DNA from: Silene conica | Lineage: Eukaryota; Streptophyta; Magnoliopsida; Caryophyllales; Caryophyllaceae | Assembly: GCA_029255685.2 (NCBI GenBank) | Contig: CM055314.2 | Location: forward strand, 7,520,399-7,584,398 | Reading direction: 5' to 3' | DNA: 64,000 nucleotides | In this document: piece after piece, positions 43,599 through 63,000 of the stretch | Layout: every line of letters begins with the position of its first letter | Position numbering within the stretch: the first letter of the stretch is position 1 | Notes under the pieces: generated by a model | Seen by the model: the letters and a program-made list of their open reading frames with translations, nothing else | What the model was told of the DNA's origin: nothing | Databases searched by the model: none | Program-made: the position numbers and the translations under genes

Positions 43599-45840
43599 CA
43601 CTTTCTGAGTTTGCAATAATTCTGGTCATATCATTTTTGGACAAACTATTTTTAAGTTATTTAAAGATAATAAATTGTGTGTAGTACTAGTAATAAACAT
43701 TCAGATCAGATCGTATTTAGGCAACTTAATTTAGAGTCAAATTTGAATCCTCAATTCAAATGTCAAAACAATTACGGGTCAGGTTATTCAAATCGATACT
43801 ATTCTACCTCATATATACTCATGAAGGTTTTATATCATGGACAATGACTATTGAAAATAACAAATATTAGCACACATTTGTACAATGCAAATGGAGTAAA
43901 AAATACTCCTCTACCCAAACATTTGTTGTCGTTTTTTAATTTGAATTGTCTCAGTTAATTATAGTTCTTTCTATTTTAAAATTGAACTTAGCAAACAATT
44001 TAATTATTTACGCTCAATTTATTTCACTTGTCAATTAATAATCGACCATCTCCCATTTTCGTGTTCTTTGTACCAAAACCAAAAGATAACAATTAACCGA
44101 AACGGAAGAAGTATAACGGGGAATAGATGAAAAGTGGGGGACATCATTGAGTACAAAATGGAGGTAAAAGGGCTGCTTTTTGAAATGACCCATATTCTAC
44201 AAGTATTATTTTTCCCGTATTTGGGCCCATAATTAGGTAAAACAACACATGGCCCAGTTTAAAAGACTCGATACACATATTTAGCTAAAAGTATGGGCCT
44301 TTGTCCTTTGTTTTTGGCCCGGCATGGTCACTCCCTTTGTAGTACAAATGTACAATGGATAGCAATTCATAGTTCACACCTAGGGGTGTAATCGAGCTCG
44401 GATGAGGTTGGAATCGACTTGGAAAGAAAATTATAAAAGTACTCGTAATTATTAATTTTCATTAATATCTTCCGTTTCATTATTTTTTCTATTGAGTATC
44501 GACATATCAGTATTTTGAGATATAGTATCGACGCGTCAATATTTTGAGATATATTATTATCATTTCAATTATTTAAAGCGTGATGTGTGATGTGTGTCCA
44601 AATATTAAAGTGTTGAGTATTGTCACACAAGATGAAACATAAAAATGGAACATATTATGGTCGTAACAGATTTTAAAGTCTGTCGTGTAACATGTGTCCA
44701 GATATTTAAGATGTATATTCCCCAGATAAAGCTGACCCGACTCGATAAGGCTAACCGGAAAAACCGAATTGACTTGACCTAAAATAGAGGCTTGAAGTGA
44801 CCCAAAATAGCTCAATACACCCGAAATAACCTGAATTTAAATAACCCAAAAACCGACTCAAAACAACGCTACTCATAGTAAACCTACAAAAATAACCTGA
44901 TCCGTTAAATAACCTAATAATTACTAACCCAATTCAAAATAACTTGATTAAAACGGAATCTGAATAACTCATTTACCAAATTTAGATACTCTTTGTTGAA
45001 TTCGAGATCCCTTTAGTTTGAAAGCAACCCAAGATTGTCAACTGGACTGACAAAGTCGGAGTCAGGTCAGGTGGGGAAAAATAACAAAAACAAACCATGG
45101 TTAAAAGTTGTGTATTAGGCCTCAATTGATTTGTCCCTATTAACCCGTGAACTATTGTGTTTGTATTCTACGTAAACCTACAAATTATGTGTTCTAATCT
45201 CAATGCTACTTGCCATCTATTGCCTCACTACCATTAATGTGAACCCAACAAAAACAACTACATGTTAAATTATATTTTCATCCCATCTTGTCTCGGTTAA
45301 TTATTATCCTTTAATTTTGGCACAAAGCATCGAAAAGAATAATGTCAATTATTAAATAACAAGTGAATTAGATTGAGTGCAAATGGTCAGATTGCATGTC
45401 AAGTTCATTCATAAGACAATCCCAAAGTAAGGTCAATTGCTAGGTCAATTGTTTGCTTGGGTCAAGTTAATTACAATTAATAGAAAATTAGGATTGACCC
45501 AAGGGTGTTGAGGGTCAATTTGTGACCCAAGGTGGAGTAAATTGACTTATCTATTAATCCCCTGTGGGCTGTGGCAAATTCTCATTGGTTACAAATTAGA
45601 AAAAAAAAGAAAAGAAAAGAAAAACTATGTTATTGACTCGATTAAATCGACCTTTTGCTTGGGAGAGAGTAAAAGAGGGTCAATGTCAATATGGTAAGAT
45701 TAAGGGTTAATATGTTATTGACTCGATTAAATCGACATTTTGCTTGGGGATGGTCTAAAGAAAAAATGATAACAATTGAGTGAGATACCTCAAAATGAAA
45801 TATGATAACAAATAATCGAAAAGAAGATAATAAATAATTA
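43599..45840. other. AT-rich intergenic region with a GACCCG-like repeat
   Basis: Between 44725 and 44960 the motifs GACCCGA, AACCGAA, GACCTAAA and AACCTGA are dense. A possible Stowaway-like pair lies near 43909 and 44115. The phrase TTATTGACTCGATTAAATCG occurs twice (about 45631 and 45715). No gene seen. Confidence 0.4.
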
Positions 45841-45995
45841 CATTAATTGCACGAAATCTAAAACCACCCATCCAACCCGATAATTTGGTTTCACTATGGA
45901 CCATGTAAACCACCTCTTCGGAGGCTGCAGTTGTCAAGTGGTCATCGAATCTGAGACCTCTAATTACTCTAAACTCCTGTATTTCTACAAGTTTT
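45841..45995 (-). mobile_element. SINE-like fragment
   Basis: On the minus strand AGAGGTCTCAGATTCGATGA resembles a B-box region, followed by GCAGCCTCCGAAGAGGTGG. A relative with GCCACCCCATCGAGGCTGC occurs at about 47950-47970. Boundaries and target duplication are not defined. Confidence 0.35.
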
Positions 45996-46380
45996 AAAAT
46001 TGAACTCAGTTATCAATTATCACTAGATTAACACCAGTTAGATTAAAAAATCATCTATAATATACTCTCTCAATCAATCCATATAATGTATTGCATTACA
46101 TTTTACAATAAACCGTTTACCCCTCCAATAGTATAATTTCTTAAGAAATTAGTTGGAAGAGTAATTTAATAAAAATAATTGAAACTACATATTGTAGTAT
46201 AATTGAAAATAACCCTACATTACTTTGAGCCAAATGAGCCACGTTATGATAGCACATCGAACTTGATTTTTTGTCCTGAATTAGGTTGATTTAGTGACCA
46301 AAAGTTGGCCCCAACACTTTCCACTTCCACTAATTAAAAAATATGTAGAAAAAATAGTATTTTCTTCTTACAAGTCATCT

Positions 46381-47005
46381 ACTTATACTTGATTAAATTA
46401 TCCTCTATAATAAAATTTTAAAAGTAAGTAATTGATTAGAGATAATAAAGAGAGTAAAATATTAAAAACATTGTTTTTCTATATATATAAACTATGCACA
46501 AAATATACTTGATATCGAAATGTTAGACATGGGCGACAATTTCAAATGTATATATATCGAATATTAGTACCACCTTTTTGTATAATTTTAAAAAAATAAT
46601 ATGAAGACTCGATATCACCTGATAATGCCATCTCATTTTCCGCTAAAAAAATCATGATATTGAAAAGATAACAAAGCAAGTCACTCGAGAATGCCTAATC
46701 ACCAAAGTCCGAATCCTTTACTTATACTTAATTAAATTAACATCTATAAAAATAATTTGAAAATAAGCAAATGATTAGAGATAATAAAGGGAGCAAAATA
46801 TTAAAAACATTGTCTTTATGTCAATTTATTTTTATTTTCCCCTTCTTTAACTATACACAAAATATTTTGATAATTATACCGAATATCAGTTCCACCTTTT
46901 TATATAATTTATATCGAGAATAATATCATGACTCGATATCACGTGATATTGTCATCTCATTTCCCGCTTTAAAAAAAAGTCTTTAGTCATGATATAACCA
47001 ACGTA
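46381..47005. repeat. ~350-bp direct duplication upstream of the inhibitor gene
   Basis: ACTTATACTTGATTAAATTA at 46381 recurs as ACTTATACTTAATTAAATTA at 46730. Matching order continues with GATTAGAGATAATAAAG, ATTAAAAACATTGT, CCACCTTTTTRTATAAT and GACTCGATATCAC. The copies are diverged but collinear, with an offset of about 349 bp. Confidence 0.75.
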
Positions 47006-47013
47006 CTATCATT

Positions 47014-47025
47014 GTATATGTATAG
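47014..47025 (+). promoter_or_regulatory. TATA-like region of the inhibitor gene
   Basis: GTATATGTATAG lies about 50 nt upstream of the ATG at 47074. If a start site lies 25-30 nt further on, the 5' UTR is under 40 nt. Confidence 0.35.
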
Positions 47026-47073
47026 TAAGAGTACATGAAAACATAGATTTCCTTATCTCCTCCATCTCCAAAA

Positions 47074-47676
47074 ATGTCTCAAAAAATCCCAAAAAACTTC
47101 TACATAATATTACCCATCTTCCTCATCCTCTACACCACCATAGCCACCGCCGACGACGACTTAATCCGAAAAACATGCAAAACAACAAAATACACAGACG
47201 TATGCATCTCCTCCCTCAAATCCGACCCATCAAGTTCGCAATCGGACCTCAAAGGCCTAGCGAATATCATGATAAATATCGGCATACTTAACGCGACAGA
47301 TACATACTCGTATCTGTCGACACAACTTCAAAGTACTAGCGCCCGTGCTGCTACGGGCGCTAGTACTTCTACTACAAGTAGTAGTCATGATGCAACGTTG
47401 AAAAAAGTAGTAACGTTATGTGCACAAAAGTATGTTAATGCTAATGAATCTCTTAATTCTTGTAATGATGATTTAAGTATTGATAATTATGATTATGCTA
47501 TAATGCATATTACTGCTGCTGCTGATTACCCTAATGTTTGTCATAATGCGTTTAGACGATATCGCGGTGTCGCGTATCCGAGTGCCCTTAAGGTTAGGGA
47601 AGATGGGTTGAAGAAGATTTGTGGTGTTGTTTTAGGTATTCTTAATCAATTATATGATGCCATGCCTAATCCTTAA
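47074..47676 (+). CDS. Plant invertase / pectin methylesterase inhibitor (PMEI-like) protein
   Basis: Intronless, 200 residues. Residues 1-26 form a hydrophobic signal peptide (IILPIFLILYTTIATA), so the protein should be secreted or vacuolar. The four-helix inhibitor domain (PF04043) follows. Cys35 and Cys44 (RKTCKTTKYTDVC) form the usual N-terminal hairpin pair, and Cys116, Cys130, Cys156 and Cys183 provide the second disulphide and free cysteines. Potential N-glycosylation sites are N73 and N124. The Ser/Thr/Ala-rich stretch at 87-104 is a loop encoded by three back-to-back hairpins. The family inhibits either pectin methylesterase or acid invertase. The short sequence and DYPNVCHNAF motif resemble the cell-wall/vacuolar invertase inhibitor side, but sequence alone does not decide. 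Confidence 0.88.
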   Translation: MSQKIPKNFYIILPIFLILYTTIATADDDLIRKTCKTTKYTDVCISSLKSDPSSSQSDLKGLANIMINIGILNATDTYSYLSTQLQSTSARAATGASTSTTSSSHDATLKKVVTLCAQKYVNANESLNSCNDDLSIDNYDYAIMHITAAADYPNVCHNAFRRYRGVAYPSALKVREDGLKKICGVVLGILNQLYDAMPNP

Positions 47677-47684
47677 TTTTTTTT

Positions 47685-47760
47685 TTTTTTTATATCGTCT
47701 GGTTTAGTCTGGATTCGAGTTATGTAAGACTATTAAGATGGTAAAGCTCTTTTTCAACAG
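47685..47760 (-). mobile_element. SINE 3' fragment, reverse orientation
   Basis: Right after the inhibitor stop codon, a T-run followed by CTGGTTTAGTCTGGATTCGA is the reverse complement of the SINE-like segment at about 6325-6345. The inhibitor transcript may therefore end in SINE sequence. Confidence 0.45.
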
Positions 47761-47894
47761 TTTTAATACTACTGTATTTTCAGGGTTGTACCCGAAATGT
47801 GGTGTAATTTGTTATTGTGATTATAGTACTACATGTTGATGATTATTGTCATTCTTTTCGAAGGTGTTGTAAACTTTTTTTTGTGGTGATGAGT

Positions 47895-48025
47895 GGTTGA
47901 ATTTCCCGCGTCCATGTATTCTCGCGCCACCATATGAATCATGTAAGCCACCCCATCGAGGCTGCAGTGGCCAAATGATCATCGCCCCCACAATTCAAAC
48001 TTGGTACCTCTCAACTCCGGCATTT
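47895..48025 (+). mobile_element. SINE-like fragment
   Basis: CACCATATGAATCATGTAAG followed by CCCATCGAGGCTGCAGTGG parallels 45895-45935 in the same orientation as the plus-strand text there. The pairing suggests a dispersed short repeat; its ends are not defined. Confidence 0.3.
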
Positions 48026-48894
48026 GACAAATTTATTGTTATTTGTTTTCCAATTGAAGAGGTTTTAACTTGGTATGTAACTTAAAACCTCGAAAAATGG
48101 TTAGGCAAGGCTAGGCCAATTTTGCCTCTCCTTAGTAAAACCAAAATTTATTGTTAGATGGGTGAACAAGTTTAGAGCTATGGGGTTAAACAAGTAACAT
48201 AATATGTGAATAAAGGTTGTGCAAAGATTTTGTCCAAATTCCAAAACTTTTATTGCTAAGAGGTGTGAGCGCTTATGCTGCGTCAACTCCTGAATTCGTC
48301 ACTGATTCGACCGTAATCGACTTTTTGGGCTATGATGGACTTTAAGCTATAATAGGGGCCTCACTTTATGTTAAAAGTCAGAGCACCATGTGGTATTAGG
48401 TGAGGAGTAATGGCCAATTGGCCATGATTAATTGATTAGAATAGCAAGGAAGTCAAGCCCTAAGGCCCCTAACAGTCATAACATAGTGTATCTGGAACAT
48501 GGACCTAGCTATAGACCCCAGGATCAAACATAGTAGTCCACTTTTGTGCATCTAGGCTTGGATCATTTTGTGGATTACAATCATTATATGATGACCATTT
48601 GGTAAAGATGGAAGTTGATTGTATCGGGTCGTGTCTCGTGTCAGTTCGTCGTGTTGAGGAGAAAATGGTACTAGTTATGCGACTCTTGTCCACGAGTCTA
48701 ATGGTCTAGATTTAAGAATAAGCTTTTAGCGTTGTAATTGTGGAGATCGAGTCAATGCCATTTTGGGAGAGTTTTCAATGAAATTTTACCTAAACAGGGT
48801 GAAGTTTTGCCTAACTTGATCATAAATCGTTAATAGACGACATAGAGTCGGCCTGCCCAACTTCTAACTCGATTATTAAGAAACACAACCCGAG
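48026..48894. other. Spacer, nothing recognised
   Basis: No supported feature; short ORFs appear to be chance. Confidence 0.4.
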
Positions 48895-50335
48895 ACGATT
48901 TATATTGAAGTATATAATACACGTCTTTTGGGATTATAAGGTATTCGAACAAAAATGTCTATATATCACACGAATGATTTCTCGGCTCATACAAAACGCT
49001 TCACAAAATTTGAGGAGCAACATAGGCGATAAACCATTTGAGATTCTGGTATGCGATAAACCATTTTTGGGCAAAAATAGAAAACTCGTTAAAAATGTTT
49101 TTATACTTTTATTTGAGGTTCCAACTCAAATAAAAGTGTATAATACACGATTTTCGAGATTTTAGGGCCTCGTAACAAAAACGTCCGTAAATTACATGGA
49201 TGATTTCTCGGGTTAGACAAACCAGGGGAAATAGAGGAGATATGAGACCATCGGTGTGCGGGAAATAAGTTTTGGGTGAAGATCGGAAACTCAATAAAAA
49301 TGTATTAATACTTGTTATTTAAGATTAAAAACGCATAGGATAACTCTTGAAACGACCCTTAACACGTGATAGAAAAAGCGGGAGCAATAGGCATATGACT
49401 CGGAACGATCTCTCGAACGGCTCCGATAGAAGTGTATAATACACGTTTTTCGAGATTCTAAGGTCCCAGAACAAAAATATTTGTAAATCCCACCTATGCT
49501 TTCTTGGGTTAGACAAAGCAACCTCACAAAATTTGAGAGGCAACAGAGGAGATATGAGATTGTTGGTGTGTGATAAATCAGTCTTGAGAGAAAATCAGAG
49601 GCTCGTGAATAATGTATTAATACTTGTTTTTTGAGGTTGAAATTAAATAGGATAACTCCTAAAACGGCCCTTAACACGTGATAGAAAACACTAAAGAAAA
49701 AGAAATACCCCCTGTAACGACTTCTCGAACGACTCAAATAGAAGTGTATAATACACATTTTTCGGGAATCTAAGGCCCTAGAACAAAAATTCCGTAAATC
49801 ACACGGATTACTTCTCGGCTTAGATAAACCAATCTCACAAAATTTGAGGGGCAAGATATGAGACTGCTGGTGTGCTATAAATAATCAGTCTTGGGCAAAA
49901 ATTGGAGACTCGTTAAAAATGTATTAATACTCTTTTTTAGGGTTGAAATCAAATAAGGTAACTCCTGAAGCGAATCTTAACCTGTGATAGAAAAAGCTGA
50001 AGTAATAGGCACACGACTCGGAACGACCTCTCGAACGACTCAAATTGAAGTGTAATCCATGTTTTTCGTAATTCTAAGGTCCCGGAACAAAAATGCCCGT
50101 AAATTACACGAATGATTTCTCGAGTTAGACAAACCAACCTCACAAAACTTCAGAGGCAACATAGCAGAAAAAGACCGTCGGTGTGCGATAAATCAGTTTT
50201 GGGCGAAAAATCAGAGGCTCGTTAGAAATGTATTGATACTTGTTATTTGGGGTTGAAATCGGATATTAGGATAAGTCTTGAAACGACCCTTTACACGTGA
50301 TAGAAAACACAAGAAAAAAAGAAACGACCTATCGA
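48895..50335. repeat. Tandem repeat, ~305-bp unit, about five copies
   Basis: The phrase AGTGTATAATACACG(T/A)TTTTCG or a variant marks each unit; the TAAT within it starts at 48915, 49141, 49437, 49749 and 50053, spacings of 226, 296, 312 and 304 bp. Each unit also has CACAAAATTTGAGRGGCAAC, GATAAATCAGTTTTGGG-like text and CCTTAACACGTGATAGAAAA. The first unit is shortened. Long minus-strand ORFs here (49315-49854) merely translate the repeat. Confidence 0.9.
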
Positions 50336-50431
50336 ATATCTTGTTGGGTCGTGCTAGCCCAACCGCCTAAATATCCACTTACATCTCTACGATTAAGGAA
50401 CTCTTCTCCGGATTCATATGATTATTATTAT

Positions 50432-50630
50432 AGTAAGTCTTGTTTGCGACGGGTCAGCATTTGTGACGGATATTTTGTGAGATAAAATGGATACAAAATG
50501 AGTTAGTGGAGAAAGGGGATCACGGGAATAGTGTTGGAGAAGAGAAAAGTGGGTATTTTGTGAGAGAAAACGGTATCCGTAACAAGTTTGCGACGGATAG
50601 TGCCGTTGCAAATAAGAATTTGTGTTATTA
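50432..50630. mobile_element. MITE of the GACGG family
   Basis: The left end AGTCTTGTTTGCGACGGGTC and right end AAGTTTGCGACGGATAG with GCAAATAAGAATTTG are inverted-repeat related, with paired internal motifs TGTGACGGATATTTTG and GGTATCCGTAACAAG. Confidence 0.5.
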
Positions 50631-51990
50631 TTATGTATGTACACCGTATTCAAATACTACTTACAAAAAGATATCGCTACTTCGTCATCTCTTTGAGATT
50701 CACAAAGCCTAAGTGATTCGCATTTTTGGGCAAATATAAAGTTATACCCATTCCTAGCCATGTCTCGTATGAACCGACTTGTCTCATTGTGTAAGACGGA
50801 TAGTGTTATTTTAACGAGAATTTAAGTTCTTTCTTTTTGTAGTATCCCTCGTTTGTTAATTTATACACTGTTACAGGACTTAAGGAGTTAAGGTTAACTT
50901 ACAACAACTATCGTCTAGGGTTTAGAATATTAGGGTTCACGATTATAATTCTATAAATACAAATATTCTTATCATTAGAATCTCAACGTTATCGGAATGC
51001 GTGCAACAAAAACATAATAATTCTTTGGTGAATATCCTCACGGATCTCACGTAACGTAGCTCGTTAGTATCCGATCAAATAACAGATGTGAAAATAAATG
51101 TGCTGGTCATCACGGCATTTAATATGCATGTTCAATTAATACTCGTCATATTCCCACTTACACAATAAAGAAACTGGCAAAATTATGTTAAAAATGAAAA
51201 TAAATAACTATTGATCAATACAATCCAAAAAATGAAATAAATATGACCGAGACGGAAGGCATATTAATAACTCAAAATACATAAGGCTTAATCGGGTTAC
51301 TCATAACATTAGAAAATGTAAAATCGAGCAAGCGACTTCAATCATCAGCTAAACTAATAATCCGATGGTTTTGATGGAACGGAAAGCTTGACTCATTAAA
51401 TTAATCTATAATTGAAAAAAGAGGAAATTTTAAAATTTCTATTAAAATCTTGAGTTCTTTTCTAATTTACTAACTTCCTCTATTTAAAAATTTTCGCAAT
51501 TTAATAATAAATCCCGATTCCATCAATGCCTCTCAACTTATATAAATATGTTCTAGTAGATCAACACAACACTATTTTATCCCCGTTGACCTACAACTCC
51601 TACAAGTAACTATTACCCAAGATCTTCTAGACATATTCAAGACCCTTTTGCGGTGTATACTAATGACCTAAATATGGTAAAATTTACAAGATATTATCAG
51701 TAATTAAGATAAAAATGAGTTTATAAATATTTTACAAATATTTTTACATTTAGATTATTAATATGTACAGGATACACGTTAAAAAACCAAATTACATATA
51801 TAAATATATTACTTTTATCGTTGACTATATGATTTGGTCAAAATGGTATGACAAGCAGTACTTCCATTTAAAGCATGCAGCGAAAAAAAAGTCAAAATTG
51901 TCGCATTTAAAAAAGTCAAAACAATTATTGTTAAAAATATGAAAGTCATGCGCATAACTACTTTTTAATTAATAAATTCAAATATTTCAT
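50631..51990. other. Spacer upstream of the carboxypeptidase gene
   Basis: AT-rich intergenic sequence; no gene or paired terminal repeats recognised. Confidence 0.45.
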
Positions 51991-52003
51991 TAAATTCTAA
52001 CTT

Positions 52004-52012
52004 ATATATAAA
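52004..52012 (+). promoter_or_regulatory. TATA box of the carboxypeptidase gene
   Basis: TATATATAA lies 53 nt upstream of the ATG at 52065, giving an expected 5' UTR of about 25-30 nt. Confidence 0.5.
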
Positions 52013-52064
52013 CGAGCTATATATCTTAGACAAACTTAAACAAAAACTCCATAAATTTCTAAAA

Positions 52065-59306
<7,242 letters not shown>

Positions 59307-60004
59307 ATAGAGATCCAAGATTGGATGGCACTCATGACCATTTGATCTAGAATTTGATTTTTTCTTTATATAAAATGTATCCTTGTAGCATTAAGTTATA
59401 TGCAACATGCATAGTGATTGGTTATTACGTTTCACTATTTATCCCTATCTATAGAGAAAAGGTAATTCAAAGTGTTAATTTCAACTGATTAAATTGTTAA
59501 GCAAAGAAACATGGAAATTAGGATCACGGTAGCCCAACAGGAGGCTGTATGCCTGTATTGGATTCTTAAAAAATGGCCTCCATATTTTGGTAGCCCGAAT
59601 TCTTTATGAGATTTTTTGTATTTAGCATTTGTGTGTGTATGAAATTCAAGTATTTCATCATGACAATTGTCAAAACTTGCCACACATTTCAATAAAGATA
59701 GTGTTTGAATGCTCAACAAAAAAAATTCATAGACTATTCAGAAATCATTTGAAGGCCTAATATTTAACTTTCACAACGACGTGCCACCATCAAATCAAAT
59801 ATTATGCAATTGTTATCGGGAGGAGAAGAAGATTTAGAATTACAGTAGATGCTAATGCGGAATCAGCACTCTATTGCCCAAATACATGGGGAAACATTGC
59901 ATAAGAAATGACTAACCTCAGGTACAAGTAAACTACTGGGGCCAAAACTGCAAAATCAGATACCAAGGATGATTCAGTCCAACAGTGTACAATATCCCTG
60001 GTTA
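59307..60004. other. Intergenic space between convergent genes
   Basis: It holds the 3' flanks of the carboxypeptidase and uroporphyrinogen-III synthase genes. AATAAA at about 59691-59696 could serve the plus-strand gene, though it is 385 nt from the stop. No other feature seen. Confidence 0.45.
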
Positions 60005-63000
60005 CTACCTAGTCTCTTCCTGAAAAATATGCCATAAAAATCAGAAAACTAGAACTTTGAAAACAAACTTGTCAGCAAGAAATTGTACTAGAAACATTTC
60101 AGGACCTTTTGGAGATTATTATGTACCTTCAGGGCATCAAGTATAGTACCAACCCATCTGCAAGTGGATTAATTGTGGAAGTTAGAATTTGAGTTTCTGA
60201 GAGAGATGCTTTTAATCGGCATTCAACAACAAAAAAAGAAATATTAACTAATTTCAGCGACCTGTTTTTAACTCAAAATTTCAAGAAAGGGAAAAAAATC
60301 TGTAGATTGCTTTTGCAGTTACATTTTGTGCATACTTATGAGTTATGACTTCACATATAGGAGGGAATAATTCTGAATAGTCAAAGTGTAGGAGGCATGT
60401 AAGTATGTAACTGATGCATGGTAAGTGGTAAGGACCATATGTCTATAGTTGGACTTTGCTACTCTGACAGATTCCTCATGCTTTGGCTTGAAATGAAATG
60501 TCAAAGTGTCCTAGCTAAGTCTGAGTGTCAAATACTCAAAGAGAGACACGTGTACACAAGGTGGTCAAGTCAAGGTCAACCGCAGAGCACGAGTAAACAT
60601 AGGTAAAAACTTGGGCAATTCTCAAGCATTAGACCTTCAGCATCTTCAAGACTAACAATTAGATCTCTTCAGCACTAACAAATGTGAAGCAAATCTGATA
60701 AGAAACACAACGCTAACGGGATTTAATTCAAAGACTCAAATTTGTAACAAAAGCTAGTATGCAATATGCATGTTGGGGATGGATATGAGAAAAATACACT
60801 TTTGAAAGTACTAGAAACTAGATTTGAGAGACAGAAAATACCCTTCTAATCCCGGATTTGATGGGTAGTAAACATTTTGCAGGCCCATTTTTTTTGCAGC
60901 TCGACCAGTTGTCTCACCAATACAGGCAACAGCATTGTTCCATTGCTCTGTTGACCGGATAAGCTCAACCCACGCACTTCATTTAGCAACAAAAAGTCAG
61001 AGATGCACAGCAGGATCAACTAGATAGACAAACATGACAGAAGGTAGGTTCAAAATTGATACAAGTGCTTCTCTGATACAAAAAAGGGGTACAAGCGGTC
61101 AAATAAAATGCATCTTCAATGACCTAAATAGTAATACTGGACTAACTGGCAGACTGTGATTATAACCAGTGTAAATTTCATTAGATTACTTAAGATAAGA
61201 GTATATACCGAATAGCAGAAGGCGATGCAACTGCAAGGACGGGAGCAACAACTGCTTCTTCTAATAGTGATTGATCAATATGTTGAACGCAAGCCTAAAT
61301 GAAAGTTCAGAAGTTCAGAAGTTCAGCCTAAGTTGATGGGACATGGTTCATATATTAGAGAACTGAAACAACGGCAATACATGAAAGAGTTTACCGTCGT
61401 ATAGGTATTAAGCCTTTTTACATCAAATCCCCGAGATGAAAGGCCATCTTCTGAAAAAATAATGAAAAAGATGGTTTACATATAAGTATATAACATATCC
61501 ATCTAGGACGTAAACAAGATTACATTAATGCAAGAAATATTGGCTTCCTCTTGTTGAAGCGAATAAAATGAATGAAAATGCTAATAGCCTAAAGACATCA
61601 ATTTTTTATTTACAATATGAAAGTAAGAGGCAAATATTTTTTTTCAGGTTTACATTTGTTAAAACAATTTAGCAAACATATCACAACATCTATTGTACTA
61701 GGCTACCACCTATGGTTGTCGACTTTGATATGAATATGTCATTATATCAAAACGGATGCAAAAATAGTTTTTTAAATGACATGATATAATATGTGTGCCT
61801 GATTCACAATTTGATTGGTGTTGAAAGAGTTTCATAACCAAACCTTCACCCATACAAGAAAAGCGCTTATCACTCCATCTATCCAAAAAAGACTGATAAC
61901 ATTCAACTTGTAAAATTAAACTACTATTTAAGCCTTAATACTGATCATCACTCAAAGTAAAGGTTTAATTCCCAATAAACCCTTCCGTGATTTCCTCCTC
62001 GAAATAGAGGCTAATTGGTGGCATGACAGTGCTAGTAATCAATTACAGCAATGAAAGAATACAAAATCAATACATAAAGTAGTACGAGTATCATGAAAAG
62101 TAAAATCTGACAAACCATTTATAGATTGTTAGTACAGTATATATTATGAACTTTGAATTAGGGAGAAAAATGAGAAGGAATCCACGAAATCCAATTTTGA
62201 GAGATGTACAAAGTGACAAGGTGTTCTTCATTACCTGTCAGAAGTACATGCAGTAAAGAGAAGACAGCTTACCAATGTCATTGCTAGCTTTTGCTGATGC
62301 AGGATATAGGACATTGCATCTTTCACTTCTAAGTTTTGGAAGCTCGGAAGCCAGAACTTTACCGGTCGCTGAATTCAAAAATAACAAAATCATAACATAA
62401 TGTTGTACGTAAAAACCTTTAAATGCTTTACCTTCCCCCCACCCCCGAACTCAAGCATCAATGCAATTATACTCCATAAATCAGTTTTCATTGTTGTGCA
62501 TTTGTGATTTACATTTAAATGCAATGGCAAATAACAATTAGCCAACAAGTTAATAAATTAGTTATCAAATTGCCTACAAGAATAAGTTCTCCATTAAAAA
62601 CGCCTTCATAGGAAAAGTAATGGATTTTCCCTAGATGATTACTCTAGGCCAAAAAATTAGGAACCCAAAGTTTTTTCTGTTTCCCACCTCCCTATCACAC
62701 CAAATCTCCTGTTACCCCTTTTTCCTACAGTATATTGTATCGTCGTGTCTTCTACCAATCCTTTTCCTCCTTATTGCCACTTGTAAAACTCAAGGATCTT
62801 CTCCAACTTGTTCTCAGGTTTTACAAATATCACATATCTGTGTACGTGTCAGTTCATATCAGACACATGTACTGATTGCATTAGCAGACATATCATGCCA
62901 CCAGAAGACACACCCATGAAATGTAATGGGAAAGCAGGATTTCAGTATTTATAGGAAGTCACCAAAATAACACACGACGGTGATTATTTGTCCTAAATGT

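Noticed and set aside
49315..49854. 179-codon minus-strand ORF
   Set aside because: It lies wholly within the ~305-bp tandem repeat and its protein repeats itself with the DNA unit; no domain is visible.
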